From the NCBI GenBank assembly GCA_030539395.1, contig JAUNSC010000009.1:26272-90271 (forward strand): DNA of 64,000 nt, written 5' to 3'. The stretch comes from Eubacteriales bacterium. GTDB taxonomy: Bacteria; Bacillota; Clostridia; Lachnospirales; Lachnospiraceae. Both the position numbers and the translations under genes were made by a program. How positions within the stretch are numbered: the stretch's first letter is position 1; every line of letters starts with the position of its first letter. Positions 49,510 through 58,644 of this stretch are shown one piece after another. The notes beneath the pieces were generated by a model, which was not told the origin of the DNA, made no database searches, and was given only the letters and a program-made list of their open reading frames with translations.

Positions 49510-50937
49510 TTATTTTGTCTGTGAGAACAGCCATTCTTTTACGCCTGGTAAGTCATATCCCAATCTCCATGTCATTCTATGGCTTCCATTTAACGCATTA
49601 CCATCAAGGTCCATGCTTCCTGTGCCCGTTGCAATCTTCAGGTAGCAGATATTGGCATCTGAGGAAAGCGCCTCATCAATGACTGCTGCCTGTTCTTCCG
49701 GAGAAGCAATGCCTTCAAATGTTGCTCTTGCTACAGTGCCGCCCTCTTCTTCCCACTTGGCAACATTCTTGTCAAGTCTCTGGCATGCCGGATCGTCTTC
49801 AGATACAAGAAGCAGCAGATTCTGATCTTTAATATCCTTCACCTGCTCCGGATCCCATTGTCCAGCCATGATGTATGCTGCTGTAAACAGATCCGGATCC
49901 TTTTCCATCATAACCATGGAAGCCATACAGCCCATGGACTGGCCGGTCGTATAAACTCTGCCGGTATCTATCGGGTATTTTTCTTCGAGATCACGAATAA
50001 GGTTCATAGTTCCGAACATATAATCTTCATAATATTCCCAGTAATCATTGATATACTTATCAGCATAAATCATAGTAACTACGAAACACGGATTTTCTGC
50101 CTGCCATTCTTCAGAAGTCCAAACGGTACCGCCATTTCCCTGCTGCAGAATGTATTCCCAGCTGTCTCCAACTGCGCTTGCATCCGGAATAAAGAGAACT
50201 AACGGATATTTTTCTCCAGATTCTGCATATCCCTCCGGTTTGAAGAAGTTATAATGCAGAACAGTATGGCTGTCAGGATCATTATAATAATGATTATCAT
50301 CAAACTTGCTCATATCCGGTGTAATTACTGCATCATTACCCATGATTCCGCCGTCACCGCCTGACGTTGAATGTTCTTCTTCACTTCCTGCAATAACTGC
50401 TCCGTCAACAGTTGTGACATCCTGATGCTGAATGATTGTTGCACTGTCAATTACGGTCATGCCCTGAATTCGTCCATCAGTCGCATATTTGTCATCAAGA
50501 ATCGGGCTCTGGATTTCAAGATCAAGTACAACGTAATTTCCTTCTACATTTTCTTCCGTAACGTCACATTCACTGTTTGTATGAATACCTGTAATCGTTC
50601 TGTCCTTTACTTCAAAAGTATCTACAGTAAGGCTTTCTGCTGCAATTGCCGTATTATACTCTACAATGACATTGGATACCTTTTGTCCATCACCATAAAT
50701 ATGGTTTATCGTATAAACTTTTCTGATACCCGGTTCACCGTTTGTATCCTCCACCTGCTCCTCAGCTACAATCACCTGTGCAGCTCTTTCCGGTTCTGTT
50801 GCAACGGTTTCCTCCACAACTTCTGTCTCTGCAACAGCTCCCTCTTCCGCAGCTTCTTCTGCAGCCACACCTGCCGCCATAGAAGCAATCATTGCTATTG
50901 AGCATAATGCTGCGATCCACTTGTTTCTTGCTTTCAT
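49510..50937 (-). CDS. Secreted esterase/peptidase-like alpha/beta hydrolase
   Basis: 475 residues. A signal peptide ends near AAGVAAEE, followed by a Glu/Val-rich linker, a beta-rich domain (KVYTINHIYGDGQKVSNVIV) and, from about residue 225, a PHB-depolymerase/esterase-like alpha/beta hydrolase. The nucleophile Ser is in VYTTGQSMGCMASMVMM and a catalytic-type His in LNGSHRMTWRLGYD. It is exported and probably releases a substrate outside the cell for the nearby ABC importer. It is first after the LysR gene and shares its operator with the importer. Site AAAGGAG. Confidence 0.85.
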   Translation of the reverse strand: MKARNKWIAALCSIAMIASMAAGVAAEEAAEEGAVAETEVVEETVATEPERAAQVIVAEEQVEDTNGEPGIRKVYTINHIYGDGQKVSNVIVEYNTAIAAESLTVDTFEVKDRTITGIHTNSECDVTEENVEGNYVVLDLEIQSPILDDKYATDGRIQGMTVIDSATIIQHQDVTTVDGAVIAGSEEEHSTSGGDGGIMGNDAVITPDMSKFDDNHYYNDPDSHTVLHYNFFKPEGYAESGEKYPLVLFIPDASAVGDSWEYILQQGNGGTVWTSEEWQAENPCFVVTMIYADKYINDYWEYYEDYMFGTMNLIRDLEEKYPIDTGRVYTTGQSMGCMASMVMMEKDPDLFTAAYIMAGQWDPEQVKDIKDQNLLLLVSEDDPACQRLDKNVAKWEEEGGTVARATFEGIASPEEQAAVIDEALSSDANICYLKIATGTGSMDLDGNALNGSHRMTWRLGYDLPGVKEWLFSQTK

Positions 50938-51067
50938 TTGTAATACTCCTTTCTTTGGTTAGCTTTAATTTATATTTACTGCTTTCGCAATAAATTTCTA
51001 TACTAAAGAGGAAACATGTTGTCATTTTTACGACACCAGGCTTTTTTTCCTCTCTGAATTTGTGCAC

Positions 51068-51133
51068 ATTGTATCAGAGAATTTTGCACTGAATCAATTC
51101 CGTCGTGTATTATTAGATTTCCATTTTGGAAAT
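51068..51133 (-). promoter_or_regulatory. Promoter and LysR-type operator of the esterase/nitrogenase-like genes
   Basis: On the minus strand: ATTTCCA-N3-TGGAAAT palindrome (51117-51133), 13 bases, ACGGAATTGATT with -35 TTGATT (51092-51097), 18 bases, -10 TACAAT (51068-51073). The element pair and the 13-base gap are identical to those in front of the binding-protein gene. The LysR gene ends 85 bp away. Confidence 0.82.
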
Positions 51134-51217
51134 ACCGCCAAAAAAAAGATGCCCGGGCCTGTGCAATTAAGACCTGTGCATCTTTTATATTAGAAATTAT
51201 ATGGATCGCGGACTGCT

Positions 51218-52105
51218 TTACTGACTGATCTTCTCAATCATAAAATGAAGAAAATCTGTTGCTGCCGCGCAGGATACCTTCCTTCTGTAAAGAAGATAAA
51301 TGTAAGAACGTACTGTCGGATAAATGTCAACGACAGCACAATGATTCTGGGCATCCGTTGGAATATGAAGCCTGTTTAAAACTGCTATGCCGCTTCCGCC
51401 CAGCACATAACGAACCATAGTAGAAGTAAACTGAGATTCCGCTACAATATTCGGCGTAAATTTCTTGTTCTCACATAATTCCAGAAATTTTTGCGTCTCC
51501 TCATGCGGAATACTGGTAACACTTGCATGAAGGATAAATTTTTCATCCGCCAGCTCTTCCAGTGTTACATTTTGCCTTTTTGCATATTTATGATTCAGGG
51601 GAAGAACAACTGCCAAATGATCCGTTTTATAAACCATTTTGTTAAAATCATGGTCTACTGCTTCGTTTTCTCCCAAAAAAGCAAAATCGCATTTTTTTGT
51701 TTTCAGCAGTGTAAGCGGCTGGTATGTCTCAATGGTACGCATATTCTTCTCAGGATATAATTTTGAAAATTCCGTAATAAGATCAATCAGGCCATACTGC
51801 CCCAGAACCGGTGCATACGCAACGGAAAAATAATTTTGTCTGTCATTCGACAATTCCTGCAAAGCAGCGATTGCATCCTGACTTATCTCAATCATATGCT
51901 TTGCATATGGATATAATGTTTTGCTGTACTCATTCATCTTGATCATTCTGGCAGAACGGTCAAATAATGAAATTCCAAGCTCAGACTCCAGCTTTTGAAT
52001 ATGTTTTGTCAGCGCTGATTGAGAAATATTCATATTAAACGCAGTTTCCTGAAAACTGCTGGTTTCCACTAAAGAGACAAATTCCTCTAAAATGCTGATA
52101 TCCAT
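51218..52105 (-). CDS. LysR-family regulator of the nitrogenase-like/importer cluster
   Basis: 295 residues. HTH ISILEEFVSLVETSSFQETA, FNMNISQSALTKHIQKLESE, then the ligand domain (YFSVAYAPVLGQYGLIDLIT). It sits immediately upstream of the esterase gene on the same strand. It is the only regulator in the cluster and the natural ligand of the two matching operators (inference). Its start follows GGAGGG. The inducer is probably the imported compound or a derivative. Confidence 0.9.
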   Translation of the reverse strand: MDISILEEFVSLVETSSFQETAFNMNISQSALTKHIQKLESELGISLFDRSARMIKMNEYSKTLYPYAKHMIEISQDAIAALQELSNDRQNYFSVAYAPVLGQYGLIDLITEFSKLYPEKNMRTIETYQPLTLLKTKKCDFAFLGENEAVDHDFNKMVYKTDHLAVVLPLNHKYAKRQNVTLEELADEKFILHASVTSIPHEETQKFLELCENKKFTPNIVAESQFTSTMVRYVLGGSGIAVLNRLHIPTDAQNHCAVVDIYPTVRSYIYLLYRRKVSCAAATDFLHFMIEKISQ

Positions 52106-52289
52106 TTACGCCCTCCAATTGAATCAATATTAGCATCTACACCCTGTACTCATCAAGTGTTCATATTATACCATAAAAAATTGTTTTATTAAATATTATT
52201 TACTCAACTTTCCAGCACATATTCGTAAGTAAATTTTTACTGTCTTTGGCCTCACGGCACATTCTTCTTTCAAAAGTCCGGTGTCTTTA

Positions 52290-52949
52290 TCAGTTCATCA
52301 AAATCTCAATGGTATGATCCCAGTTTCTCCTCATTCCATCCAGGGCAGCCTGTAAATTCTGCTCTTTCAATGCAGTAATGATTGCATGGTGTTCAGACAC
52401 GGAATAAATCCCTTTTCCTTTTTTATCCGAAAAATACAAATTTTCCGCCCGTTCGATATGAATATTTAAAATATCAGCAAAACTTGTCAGAAAATCATTG
52501 TCTGCAATCCTGAAAAAAACGTCATGGAACTGACTGTCAAGCTTCCGGAGCTGTTTCTGATCATTAGCCTTTAAAGCCTGATCCAATTCCTCATTAATGC
52601 TTTCCAACTCAGCGATTGTGTCTGCTGTAATTTCCGGATAAGCAAAACTCAGAGCCAATACATGAAGCTCCGAAATCATCCGGTAGATTTGATTTAAATT
52701 TTTCCAGTCTACAGGTGCGACGCGGGACTCCTTGCCCGGATAGATACAGACCAGCTTTTGCTCCCCTAAAAGCTGCAGTGCCTCACGGATCGGTGTCCTG
52801 CTCACTGAAAAATACCGGGCAATTTCCTGATCGGATATTTTTTCATCGGGTTTGAATGTCCCGTCAATGATCCATTCCTTTAATTGATAATAAACCCGTT
52901 CTTTAGCAGTTTTCGGTACTTGATTTACTGGAATACTGGGAATAGGCAT
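52290..52949 (-). CDS. GntR/FCD-family transcriptional regulator
   Basis: 219 residues. The winged helix (YYQLKEWIIDGTFKPDEKIS, DQEIARYFSVSRTPIREALQ) is followed by an FCD domain with the Asp and His residues that bind a metal (KLDSQFHDVFFRIADND, VSEHHAIITAL). It is divergent from the diaminopropionate ammonia-lyase gene and very likely its regulator. Confidence 0.92.
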   Translation of the reverse strand: MPIPSIPVNQVPKTAKERVYYQLKEWIIDGTFKPDEKISDQEIARYFSVSRTPIREALQLLGEQKLVCIYPGKESRVAPVDWKNLNQIYRMISELHVLALSFAYPEITADTIAELESINEELDQALKANDQKQLRKLDSQFHDVFFRIADNDFLTSFADILNIHIERAENLYFSDKKGKGIYSVSEHHAIITALKEQNLQAALDGMRRNWDHTIEILMN

Positions 52950-53035
52950 AGCTTCCTCCTGCTGTTATTTTGTCTAAAATTCATGCTTTATCTTTATAAT
53001 CTTTTCAGAATATTTATTAAATACGGATTTTCATA

Positions 53036-53100
53036 TTGTATATTGTAACATACTCTGATATAATACGCAATGTCGATATGCAATATATCGCATATAATAT
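53036..53100 (+). promoter_or_regulatory. Promoter and candidate GntR operator of the ammonia-lyase gene
   Basis: -35 TTGTAT (53036-53041), 17 bases, -10 TATAAT (53059-53064). Directly downstream, ATATGC-N8-GCATAT forms a dyad in AT-rich sequence. A repressor bound there would block initiation; the divergent GntR is the candidate. Confidence 0.65.
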
Positions 53101-53143
53101 ATCATTATAAACATGTAATACATGCGAATGAAGGGGATATACA

Positions 53144-54352
53144 ATGAATGAATCATTAAAATTCGTACAGCTTACAAGGGATAACGATCAGCCTCTTTCT
53201 TCTGTTGAAAGATTTGGCCCGGAAGCAGCTGCCAGAGCCAAAGCCTTCCACAGCAGTTTCCCGGAATACCAGGCAACTCCACTGGTAAGTTTAAAGGAAC
53301 TGGCAAAGTCTCTTGGCGTAGCATCCATCCACGTAAAGGATGAAAGCTACCGGTTTGGCTTAAATGCATTTAAAGTGCTGGGCGGAAGCTATACCATTGG
53401 AAATTATATCGCACAAAAACTGGGGATCGATATCAGTGAGCTGCCCTACAGCAGATTAGTCAGTGATGAGATCAAAGAAAAAACCGGAAATCTGACCTTT
53501 GTCACAGCCACAGACGGCAACCACGGCAGAGGCGTTGCATGGACAGCCAACCGTTTAGGTCAAAAAAGCGTTGTCTATATGCCGAAAGGAAGTGCTCCGG
53601 AGCGATTGGAAAATATTCGAAAGCTGGGAGCTGATGCCAGCATCACAGAGTTTAATTACGATGATGCAGTACGCCTTGCAAAGAAGGGTGCGGATGAAAA
53701 TGGATGGATCATGGTTCAGGATACTGCATGGGAGGGTTATGAGGAGATTCCGGGCTGGATCATGGAAGGATATACCACCATGGCATTAGAGGCAACTCAG
53801 CAGCTTCAGGGTGAAAAACCGACTCACGTTTTCCTCCAGGCTGGTGTGGGATCCATGTCGGGAGCCATTACAGGCTATTTTTCTGCTCTCTATGGAGACA
53901 GGGACCGCCCCATTATTACTATCGTAGAACCAAATAAAGCTGACTGTATCTATAAAACAGCTCTTGCCAATGACGGACAGCTCCATTTTGTGACAGATGA
54001 TATGCAGACTATTATGGCTGGTCTTGCCTGCGGCGAACCCTGCACCATCGGCTGGGATGTACTAAAGGATCATGCAGACAATTTCATCTCCATGCCTGAT
54101 TATGTAGCAGCAGAAGGAATGCGGATTCTGGGCAATCCCCTCCCCGGTGATTCCCGAATCATTTCCGGCGAGAGCGGTGCCGCAGCGCCGGGTCTTGTGG
54201 CTGAGATTCTCCGTAATAACAGCCTGGCGGAAATCAAACAGGCTCTGAAGCTGGATGAACATTCCCGGATCTTGTGCTTCTCAACTGAAGGTGATACAGA
54301 TAAAGAGAACTATCGAAAAATCGTCTGGGACGGTCTGCACCCCAGCTTTTAA
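53144..54352 (+). CDS. dpaL: Diaminopropionate ammonia-lyase
   Basis: 402 residues, full length. The PLP Lys lies in FGLNAFKVLGGSYTIG, and TATDGNHGRGVAWTA is the phosphate/substrate loop typical of DpaL (YgeX). GAGVGSMSGAI-type PLP phosphate binding is present as LQAGVGSMSGAITGYFSALY. The enzyme converts 2,3-diaminopropionate to pyruvate and ammonia. No other yge-type purine catabolism genes follow. 54353-54539 holds an AGGAGG and a short open stretch but no recognisable gene. Confidence 0.95.
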   Translation: MNESLKFVQLTRDNDQPLSSVERFGPEAAARAKAFHSSFPEYQATPLVSLKELAKSLGVASIHVKDESYRFGLNAFKVLGGSYTIGNYIAQKLGIDISELPYSRLVSDEIKEKTGNLTFVTATDGNHGRGVAWTANRLGQKSVVYMPKGSAPERLENIRKLGADASITEFNYDDAVRLAKKGADENGWIMVQDTAWEGYEEIPGWIMEGYTTMALEATQQLQGEKPTHVFLQAGVGSMSGAITGYFSALYGDRDRPIITIVEPNKADCIYKTALANDGQLHFVTDDMQTIMAGLACGEPCTIGWDVLKDHADNFISMPDYVAAEGMRILGNPLPGDSRIISGESGAAAPGLVAEILRNNSLAEIKQALKLDEHSRILCFSTEGDTDKENYRKIVWDGLHPSF

Positions 54353-54539
54353 GAATTTGATCCCAGAACATAATATTAAGGAGGAAACGATACTCTGTGG
54401 TGAAAATGCCGCTTCCGGCTCGTCCATGCTATATAACCCCTCCCGGTCAAAGGATTGAAAATATGCCAGAAAGCTTTCTCCATGTGACTGTTCATGCAGG
54501 GTTTTTCCTTTCTCCCATAAAGTTCCTCTGATTCTCTGC

Positions 54540-54905
54540 TTATTTTCCATTTTCCCATTTCATTAAACGATATCTATCTGAATCACAAAATCCCAGCGAT
54601 CTATACAGGTTATAACCATCTTCTGTAGCTTTGAGCTCTACAATATCCAACCCCATTTCAGCAGCATCGGCCAATAACATATTCATCAAATTTCTTGCAT
54701 ATCCTTTATTGCGATAATCCGGACATGTATAAACATTTAATACTGTTCCTGTTTTTCCTGTAGGAAAGGCCGGACTCATTGGTTTTTCTACAACGAGCAA
54801 AAATACACACGCAATTATTTCCCTTTCACTTTTTGAAACATATGCAATAACGTCATTATTTAAATGCTGCCTAAAATAATTCGGAAGATTGTTTTTTTTA
54901 TGCAA
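54540..54905 (-). pseudogene. N-terminally truncated GNAT acetyltransferase
   Basis: About 121 codons. The acetyl-CoA motif region is present (TGTVLNVYTCPDYRNKGYAR) and the C-terminus is normal (VELKATEDGYNLYRSLGF). The first ~40 residues of the fold are missing, an in-frame stop lies just upstream, and the best start is a TTG with no good site before an A8 run. It is probably a remnant. It is convergent with dpaL. Confidence 0.6.
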
Positions 54906-55091
54906 ACGAACAAATGTAATTTCTCATTTCCTGTGGCTCTATTACTTGTAGAATATAAGAAGTCAGTCAGATTTTTTTCTACAGGTTGGAAACTGCCTGT
55001 ATAACTTTCAATTTTTTTAATTACTGTAGAAAGAGACAGGCGCTCCTGTCACTGCGGCACAATATCCAGAACGAAATACAGAATTTTCCCG

Positions 55092-55316
55092 TCATGGAGT
55101 TTTGCATATTGTTCCAGCTTTTCCAGAAAAAGGGCTGTGGACAGAATCCCATTCTTTTCCGGCGTCATCTGTTTGATCTTCTTCCACAATCTGCATATCA
55201 CAGCATCCGCCCTTTTTGTGCTTCTTTTTCGGTTCCCCTTCTTCCTCCAAAGACATCCCACAGCTGCATCCACCGCCGCTAAACAACTTTTCCCAAAAAC
55301 TTTTTTTCTCAGACAT
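55092..55316 (-). CDS. Small Cys-rich cytoplasmic protein
   Basis: About 74 residues. Two Cys groups, GGGCSCGMS and GGCCDMQIVEED, lie among Lys/Glu-rich stretches. AAAGGAG stands nine bases before the ATG. It follows the permease gene by 20 bp, so it belongs to the ArsR/permease set and may bind the metal or thiol ligand. The last ~20 codons look less natural, and another frame (55049-55273) also reads protein-like, so a late frameshift is possible. Confidence 0.6.
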   Translation of the reverse strand: MSEKKSFWEKLFSGGGCSCGMSLEEEGEPKKKHKKGGCCDMQIVEEDQTDDAGKEWDSVHSPFSGKAGTICKTP

Positions 55317-55336
55317 AATAAAATTCTCCTTTCAAA

Positions 55337-56260
55337 TTATAATACAAAGTTAAACACATAGCCCGTAATTGTAGCTACAGTAAAGATACACAGTACAAAC
55401 GCAATAACCATTTTCTTCTTGAAAATAGAGTTCAGCAGAGACACTTCCGGAATGCTGGCACCTGCACCGCCTAAAATCAGAGCAATCATAACTCCAGGAG
55501 CCACACCCCTGGAAATCAGGATACTTGCAATCGGAATCATGGTCTCAGTACGGATATACATGGGAATACCCACGACTGCTGCCAGGGGAACCGCCCACAG
55601 GTTATTGGTTCCGGCAAATTTCGCCAATAAATCCGTAGGAATAAACTCATAAATAAATGCACCGATACCAGCGCCCAGCAGCAGGAAAAATACCACGCCC
55701 TTGAACAAACCAACAGCATCTCTTAAAGAAAGTTTAATTGCCTGCCACTGCTTCTGCCAGAAAGTTCCCTGCAGGTTCTCCCATGAGATACCATCCTGAT
55801 GCCCTCCCTTGACCGTAACATTTTTCACTTCCTTTTCAAAACCAGCTTTATCAAGAATAAGCCCCATCACAACCGCAAAGACAAAAGTAAATGCACTATA
55901 TACGATTGTGGATTTCAGCCCAAAAAATGCAACCAGCAAAGTTAAAATCGCCGGATTTAGAATCGGAGATGTGAGCAGGAACGAGATTGCTCCACAGAAT
56001 GGAGCCCCACTCTTAAATAATCCTACCAGCACCGGAATCGTGGAACAGGAACAAAACGGAGTCACCGCTCCCAGCGCCGCACCAAGAACGCTGTTCAATC
56101 CCTTTTTCGGAGTCGTCAGGATACGTTTAATACGCTCCTGTGAAATATAAATCTGTAATAAAGCAACCACAAAGCTGATTCCGATAAACAGACTGAACAA
56201 TTCACCAAACAGCATCAGGAACGTTTGTCCTGCATGAATAAGAGTTTCCGTTGTAAACAT
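55337..56260 (-). CDS. Permease of the YraQ/DUF318 family
   Basis: 307 residues and about eight helices. The conserved TPFCSCSTIPVLVGLFKSGA and LTSPILNPAILTLLVAFFGL motifs identify the family, which moves or supports movement of thiol-reactive species; many members neighbour ArsR-type regulators. The PFCSCS Cys pair could coordinate a metal(loid). An ArsR gene lies upstream on the same strand, with a probable ArsR site in the 218-bp gap. Confidence 0.9.
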   Translation of the reverse strand: MFTTETLIHAGQTFLMLFGELFSLFIGISFVVALLQIYISQERIKRILTTPKKGLNSVLGAALGAVTPFCSCSTIPVLVGLFKSGAPFCGAISFLLTSPILNPAILTLLVAFFGLKSTIVYSAFTFVFAVVMGLILDKAGFEKEVKNVTVKGGHQDGISWENLQGTFWQKQWQAIKLSLRDAVGLFKGVVFFLLLGAGIGAFIYEFIPTDLLAKFAGTNNLWAVPLAAVVGIPMYIRTETMIPIASILISRGVAPGVMIALILGGAGASIPEVSLLNSIFKKKMVIAFVLCIFTVATITGYVFNFVL

Positions 56261-56409
56261 ATAAATTACCTTCTTTCTATTAAAATCTTAATGGATCTAC
56301 AAACAGAAACACTTCTTTATTCAGAACGGCATTGTAGCCGACGACCACATACACACATACTTACTTCCTCCTCTATACCTCTAACTGGATTTGTAATATC
56401 ATATTTATA

Positions 56410-56441
56410 CATTCAAAAATATCTATTTATATTTCTAAATG
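56410..56441. promoter_or_regulatory. Candidate ArsR operator before the permease gene
   Basis: CATTCAAAAATATC followed by TATTTCTAAATG makes an imperfect dyad. A closely similar CATTCAAAAATATAAATG occurs on the minus strand at 56792-56809, just before arsR. Two copies at two starts suggest autoregulation plus control of the permease. Confidence 0.6.
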
Positions 56442-56478
56442 AAAGCCACCTATACAGATGGCCTAATACATTTTCTCA

Positions 56479-56778
56479 TCAATTCTCTCTGCTGCTGCCG
56501 GAAAATGTAAGTTGTTGTTCCAGTATCACTTTGGCATGCTCTACACCCGCCGGATCTATAGAATAATAAACCCACTTTCCGTCCTTTCGTCCTTGAACAA
56601 TCCCGGCATCACATAATATCTTCATGTGATGAGACAGTGTGGGCTGGGTAATTCGCAAATCTTCCAAAAGATTGCAGGCACATTTTTCCCCAGTACGGAG
56701 TCGGGCTAATATTGATAAACGGTTTTCATCACAAAAGGCTTTAAATACCCGTATTGTTTCGTTATACTGTGATGCCAT
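56479..56778 (-). CDS. ArsR-family metal(loid)-responsive repressor
   Basis: 99 residues. Winged helix with LRITQPTLSHHMKILCDAGI as recognition helix. The Cys-x-Cys pair in GEKCACNLLEDL matches the ELCVCDL As(III)/Sb(III) site of ArsR, so a thiophilic metal(loid) is the likely inducer. ATG at 56778 is eight bases after GAGG. 56779-57044 holds the operator copy and, at 57003-57025, a hairpin (CACAGACG/CGTCTGTG), otherwise nothing. Confidence 0.92.
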   Translation of the reverse strand: MASQYNETIRVFKAFCDENRLSILARLRTGEKCACNLLEDLRITQPTLSHHMKILCDAGIVQGRKDGKWVYYSIDPAGVEHAKVILEQQLTFSGSSREN

Positions 56779-57044
56779 TTCTCTCACCTCACATTTATAT
56801 TTTTGAATGTGTCTATATTATATGGCTCACATTTAAATCTGTCAATATGTTTTTCGAACTTTTTTCATAATTCTATAAATGTTTCCTCCCATTCATCCGG
56901 AACACATCATCCCATTTCAGCACAAAAAATCGGCCTTGAAATGTTCATCAGACCACCGATAAGCATAATGATTTTGAAACAGATATGCCAAATTGACTGT
57001 CACACAGACGTCTTTTCCGTCTGTGGCAGTTTTAGTCAAAAAAA

Positions 57045-57914
57045 TCAGGCAACATCATTTAATACCTTTCCAATATCATTTTCAATACAAAGTGCGGAAT
57101 CCCGGATTTCACGGGGAGCATATGCTTCCTGGTAGTTAATACAAACATAACTGGCCTTTGGATTCCCTGCTGTCATTTTCCAAAATGGATATTTGATAAT
57201 AACCGGGGTGTTGGCTCCAACCCCTAATTCAAGGTAAAGGACCCTCAGTCCTTTATGCCGATGCAGAAAATCTGTATATCTGTCCTGTGCGGCATACCAG
57301 CCTTCATCCTGCACAAACGTATTATCACAGCGCAGATTCATGGTCATTGGTTTTCCGCAGACAGAACAATGTGGAACCAGTTCAGACGGAATCCGCATAT
57401 CGCTTTGTTCTTTCAGCATTTGCAGAACAGTTTCTTTATTGTCGTATGTTTTTTCATGGCATGGATCGGAGCATTGCCACAAGCCATAATCTCCCTGGGT
57501 ATAAAACAATTTCTCTTTGTCAAATCCTGCTTTCTGAAAGCAGTGATCCACATTCGTTGTGAGTACGAAATAGTCTTTGTCTTTCACTATCTCCAACAAT
57601 TTCTGATAGGTTGGCTTTGGTATATCTACATAGCGGTTATAATAAATATGGCGGCTCCACCATGCCCAATATTCTTCAAGGGAAGAATACGGGTAAAATC
57701 CGCCGGAATACATATCACGAATTCCATACTTTTCTGCAAAATCTCCAAAATATTTTTGAAAACGCTCCCCACTATAAGTAAATCCCGCCGATGCGGAAAG
57801 ACCGGAACCTGCTCCGATCAGCACTGCGTCCGCCTGCTGAAGCTCTGCCCGTAATTGTTCAATCTGCTGTGAGTAGCTTTCTGTAGATTTCTTTGTCCAA
57901 ATCTTTGAAAACAT
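57045..57914 (-). CDS. SirTM-type (class M) sirtuin, putative protein ADP-ribosyltransferase
   Basis: 289 residues. The NAD-binding motif ADAVLIGAGSGLSASAGF and TTNVDHCFQKAGF mark the sirtuin fold. The position of the catalytic His of deacetylases reads Gln in FYTQGDYG, as in SirTM enzymes that ADP-ribosylate proteins rather than deacetylate them. Zn ligands: CSDPC and CSVCG. It overlaps the macrodomain gene by 56 bp, the usual pairing. The substrate of known SirTMs is a lipoylated GcvH-like protein; none is visible here. Confidence 0.88.
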   Translation of the reverse strand: MFSKIWTKKSTESYSQQIEQLRAELQQADAVLIGAGSGLSASAGFTYSGERFQKYFGDFAEKYGIRDMYSGGFYPYSSLEEYWAWWSRHIYYNRYVDIPKPTYQKLLEIVKDKDYFVLTTNVDHCFQKAGFDKEKLFYTQGDYGLWQCSDPCHEKTYDNKETVLQMLKEQSDMRIPSELVPHCSVCGKPMTMNLRCDNTFVQDEGWYAAQDRYTDFLHRHKGLRVLYLELGVGANTPVIIKYPFWKMTAGNPKASYVCINYQEAYAPREIRDSALCIENDIGKVLNDVA

Positions 57915-58638
57915 TAAATATCACCTCAATTCTGCTGCCGGTCTGTCTCCTGTATTCTTTCACTGTGCGGACTGCAATTTCCGCCGCCTTATCATTGGGA
58001 AAATGAAATTCTCCGGTTGAAATACAACAGAAGGCAATGCTTTTTACATGATTTTTTTCTGCAAGCTCCAGACAGGAACGATAGCAGGAAGCCAGCAGCC
58101 TTTTGTCATTATCTGTGAGTTTTCCCCTGATGATCGGTCCCACGGTGTGAAGAACATATTTGCAGGGCAAATTAAATGCAGGGGTTATCTTGGCTTCCCC
58201 TGTTTTTTCTTCATGACTCTGCTCCTTCATCAGTTCCCCGCATGCCATCCGAAGCTGTATGCCGGAAAAGGTATGGATTGCATTGTCGATACAGCCATGG
58301 TTCGGGCAGAAGCAGCCCAGCATCTGACTGTTGGCGGCGTTGACAATGGCATCACACCGCAGAGTGGTAATATCTCCCTGCCATAGATAGATCCCATCCC
58401 GAACCGGAACAAGACTGTCTGTTTCTGTGATTCCTTTCCGTCTTATTTCTTCCTGCAGATACTCATCCTGTATTTTTAAAAATTCTTCCCCTGCCAGTCC
58501 GGGCATCCGGATATTCATAAGCCCGCGCAAAAGCTGTTTTTGTTTCCCGGACGTTTCAGGAATCTTCATTTCCCTGTATGCCTTATTTTCTTTTAACAGT
58601 TCCTGAATTAAATAGATTCTCCGCTCCTGCTGGTTCAT
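57859..58638 (-). CDS. Zinc-dependent macrodomain ADP-ribosyl hydrolase
   Basis: 259 residues. The N-terminal helical region is followed by a macrodomain: GDITTLRCDAIVNAANSQML, then GCFCPNHGCIDNAIHTFSG, whose Cys/His/Cys set is the mark of Zn-macrodomains partnered with SirTM, and CCISTGEFHFPND for the phosphate loop. It should remove the ADP-ribose that the overlapping SirTM adds. The gene begins 6 bp after the flavin/ferredoxin gene, so it is in the FMN-riboswitch operon. Confidence 0.92.
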   Translation of the reverse strand: MNQQERRIYLIQELLKENKAYREMKIPETSGKQKQLLRGLMNIRMPGLAGEEFLKIQDEYLQEEIRRKGITETDSLVPVRDGIYLWQGDITTLRCDAIVNAANSQMLGCFCPNHGCIDNAIHTFSGIQLRMACGELMKEQSHEEKTGEAKITPAFNLPCKYVLHTVGPIIRGKLTDNDKRLLASCYRSCLELAEKNHVKSIAFCCISTGEFHFPNDKAAEIAVRTVKEYRRQTGSRIEVIFNVFKDLDKEIYRKLLTAD

Positions 58639-58644
58639 CCCTTC

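Noticed and set aside
54281-54550. Minus-strand frame overlapping the end of dpaL
   Set aside because: It lies mostly antisense to dpaL, has no ribosome binding site and no recognisable domain.
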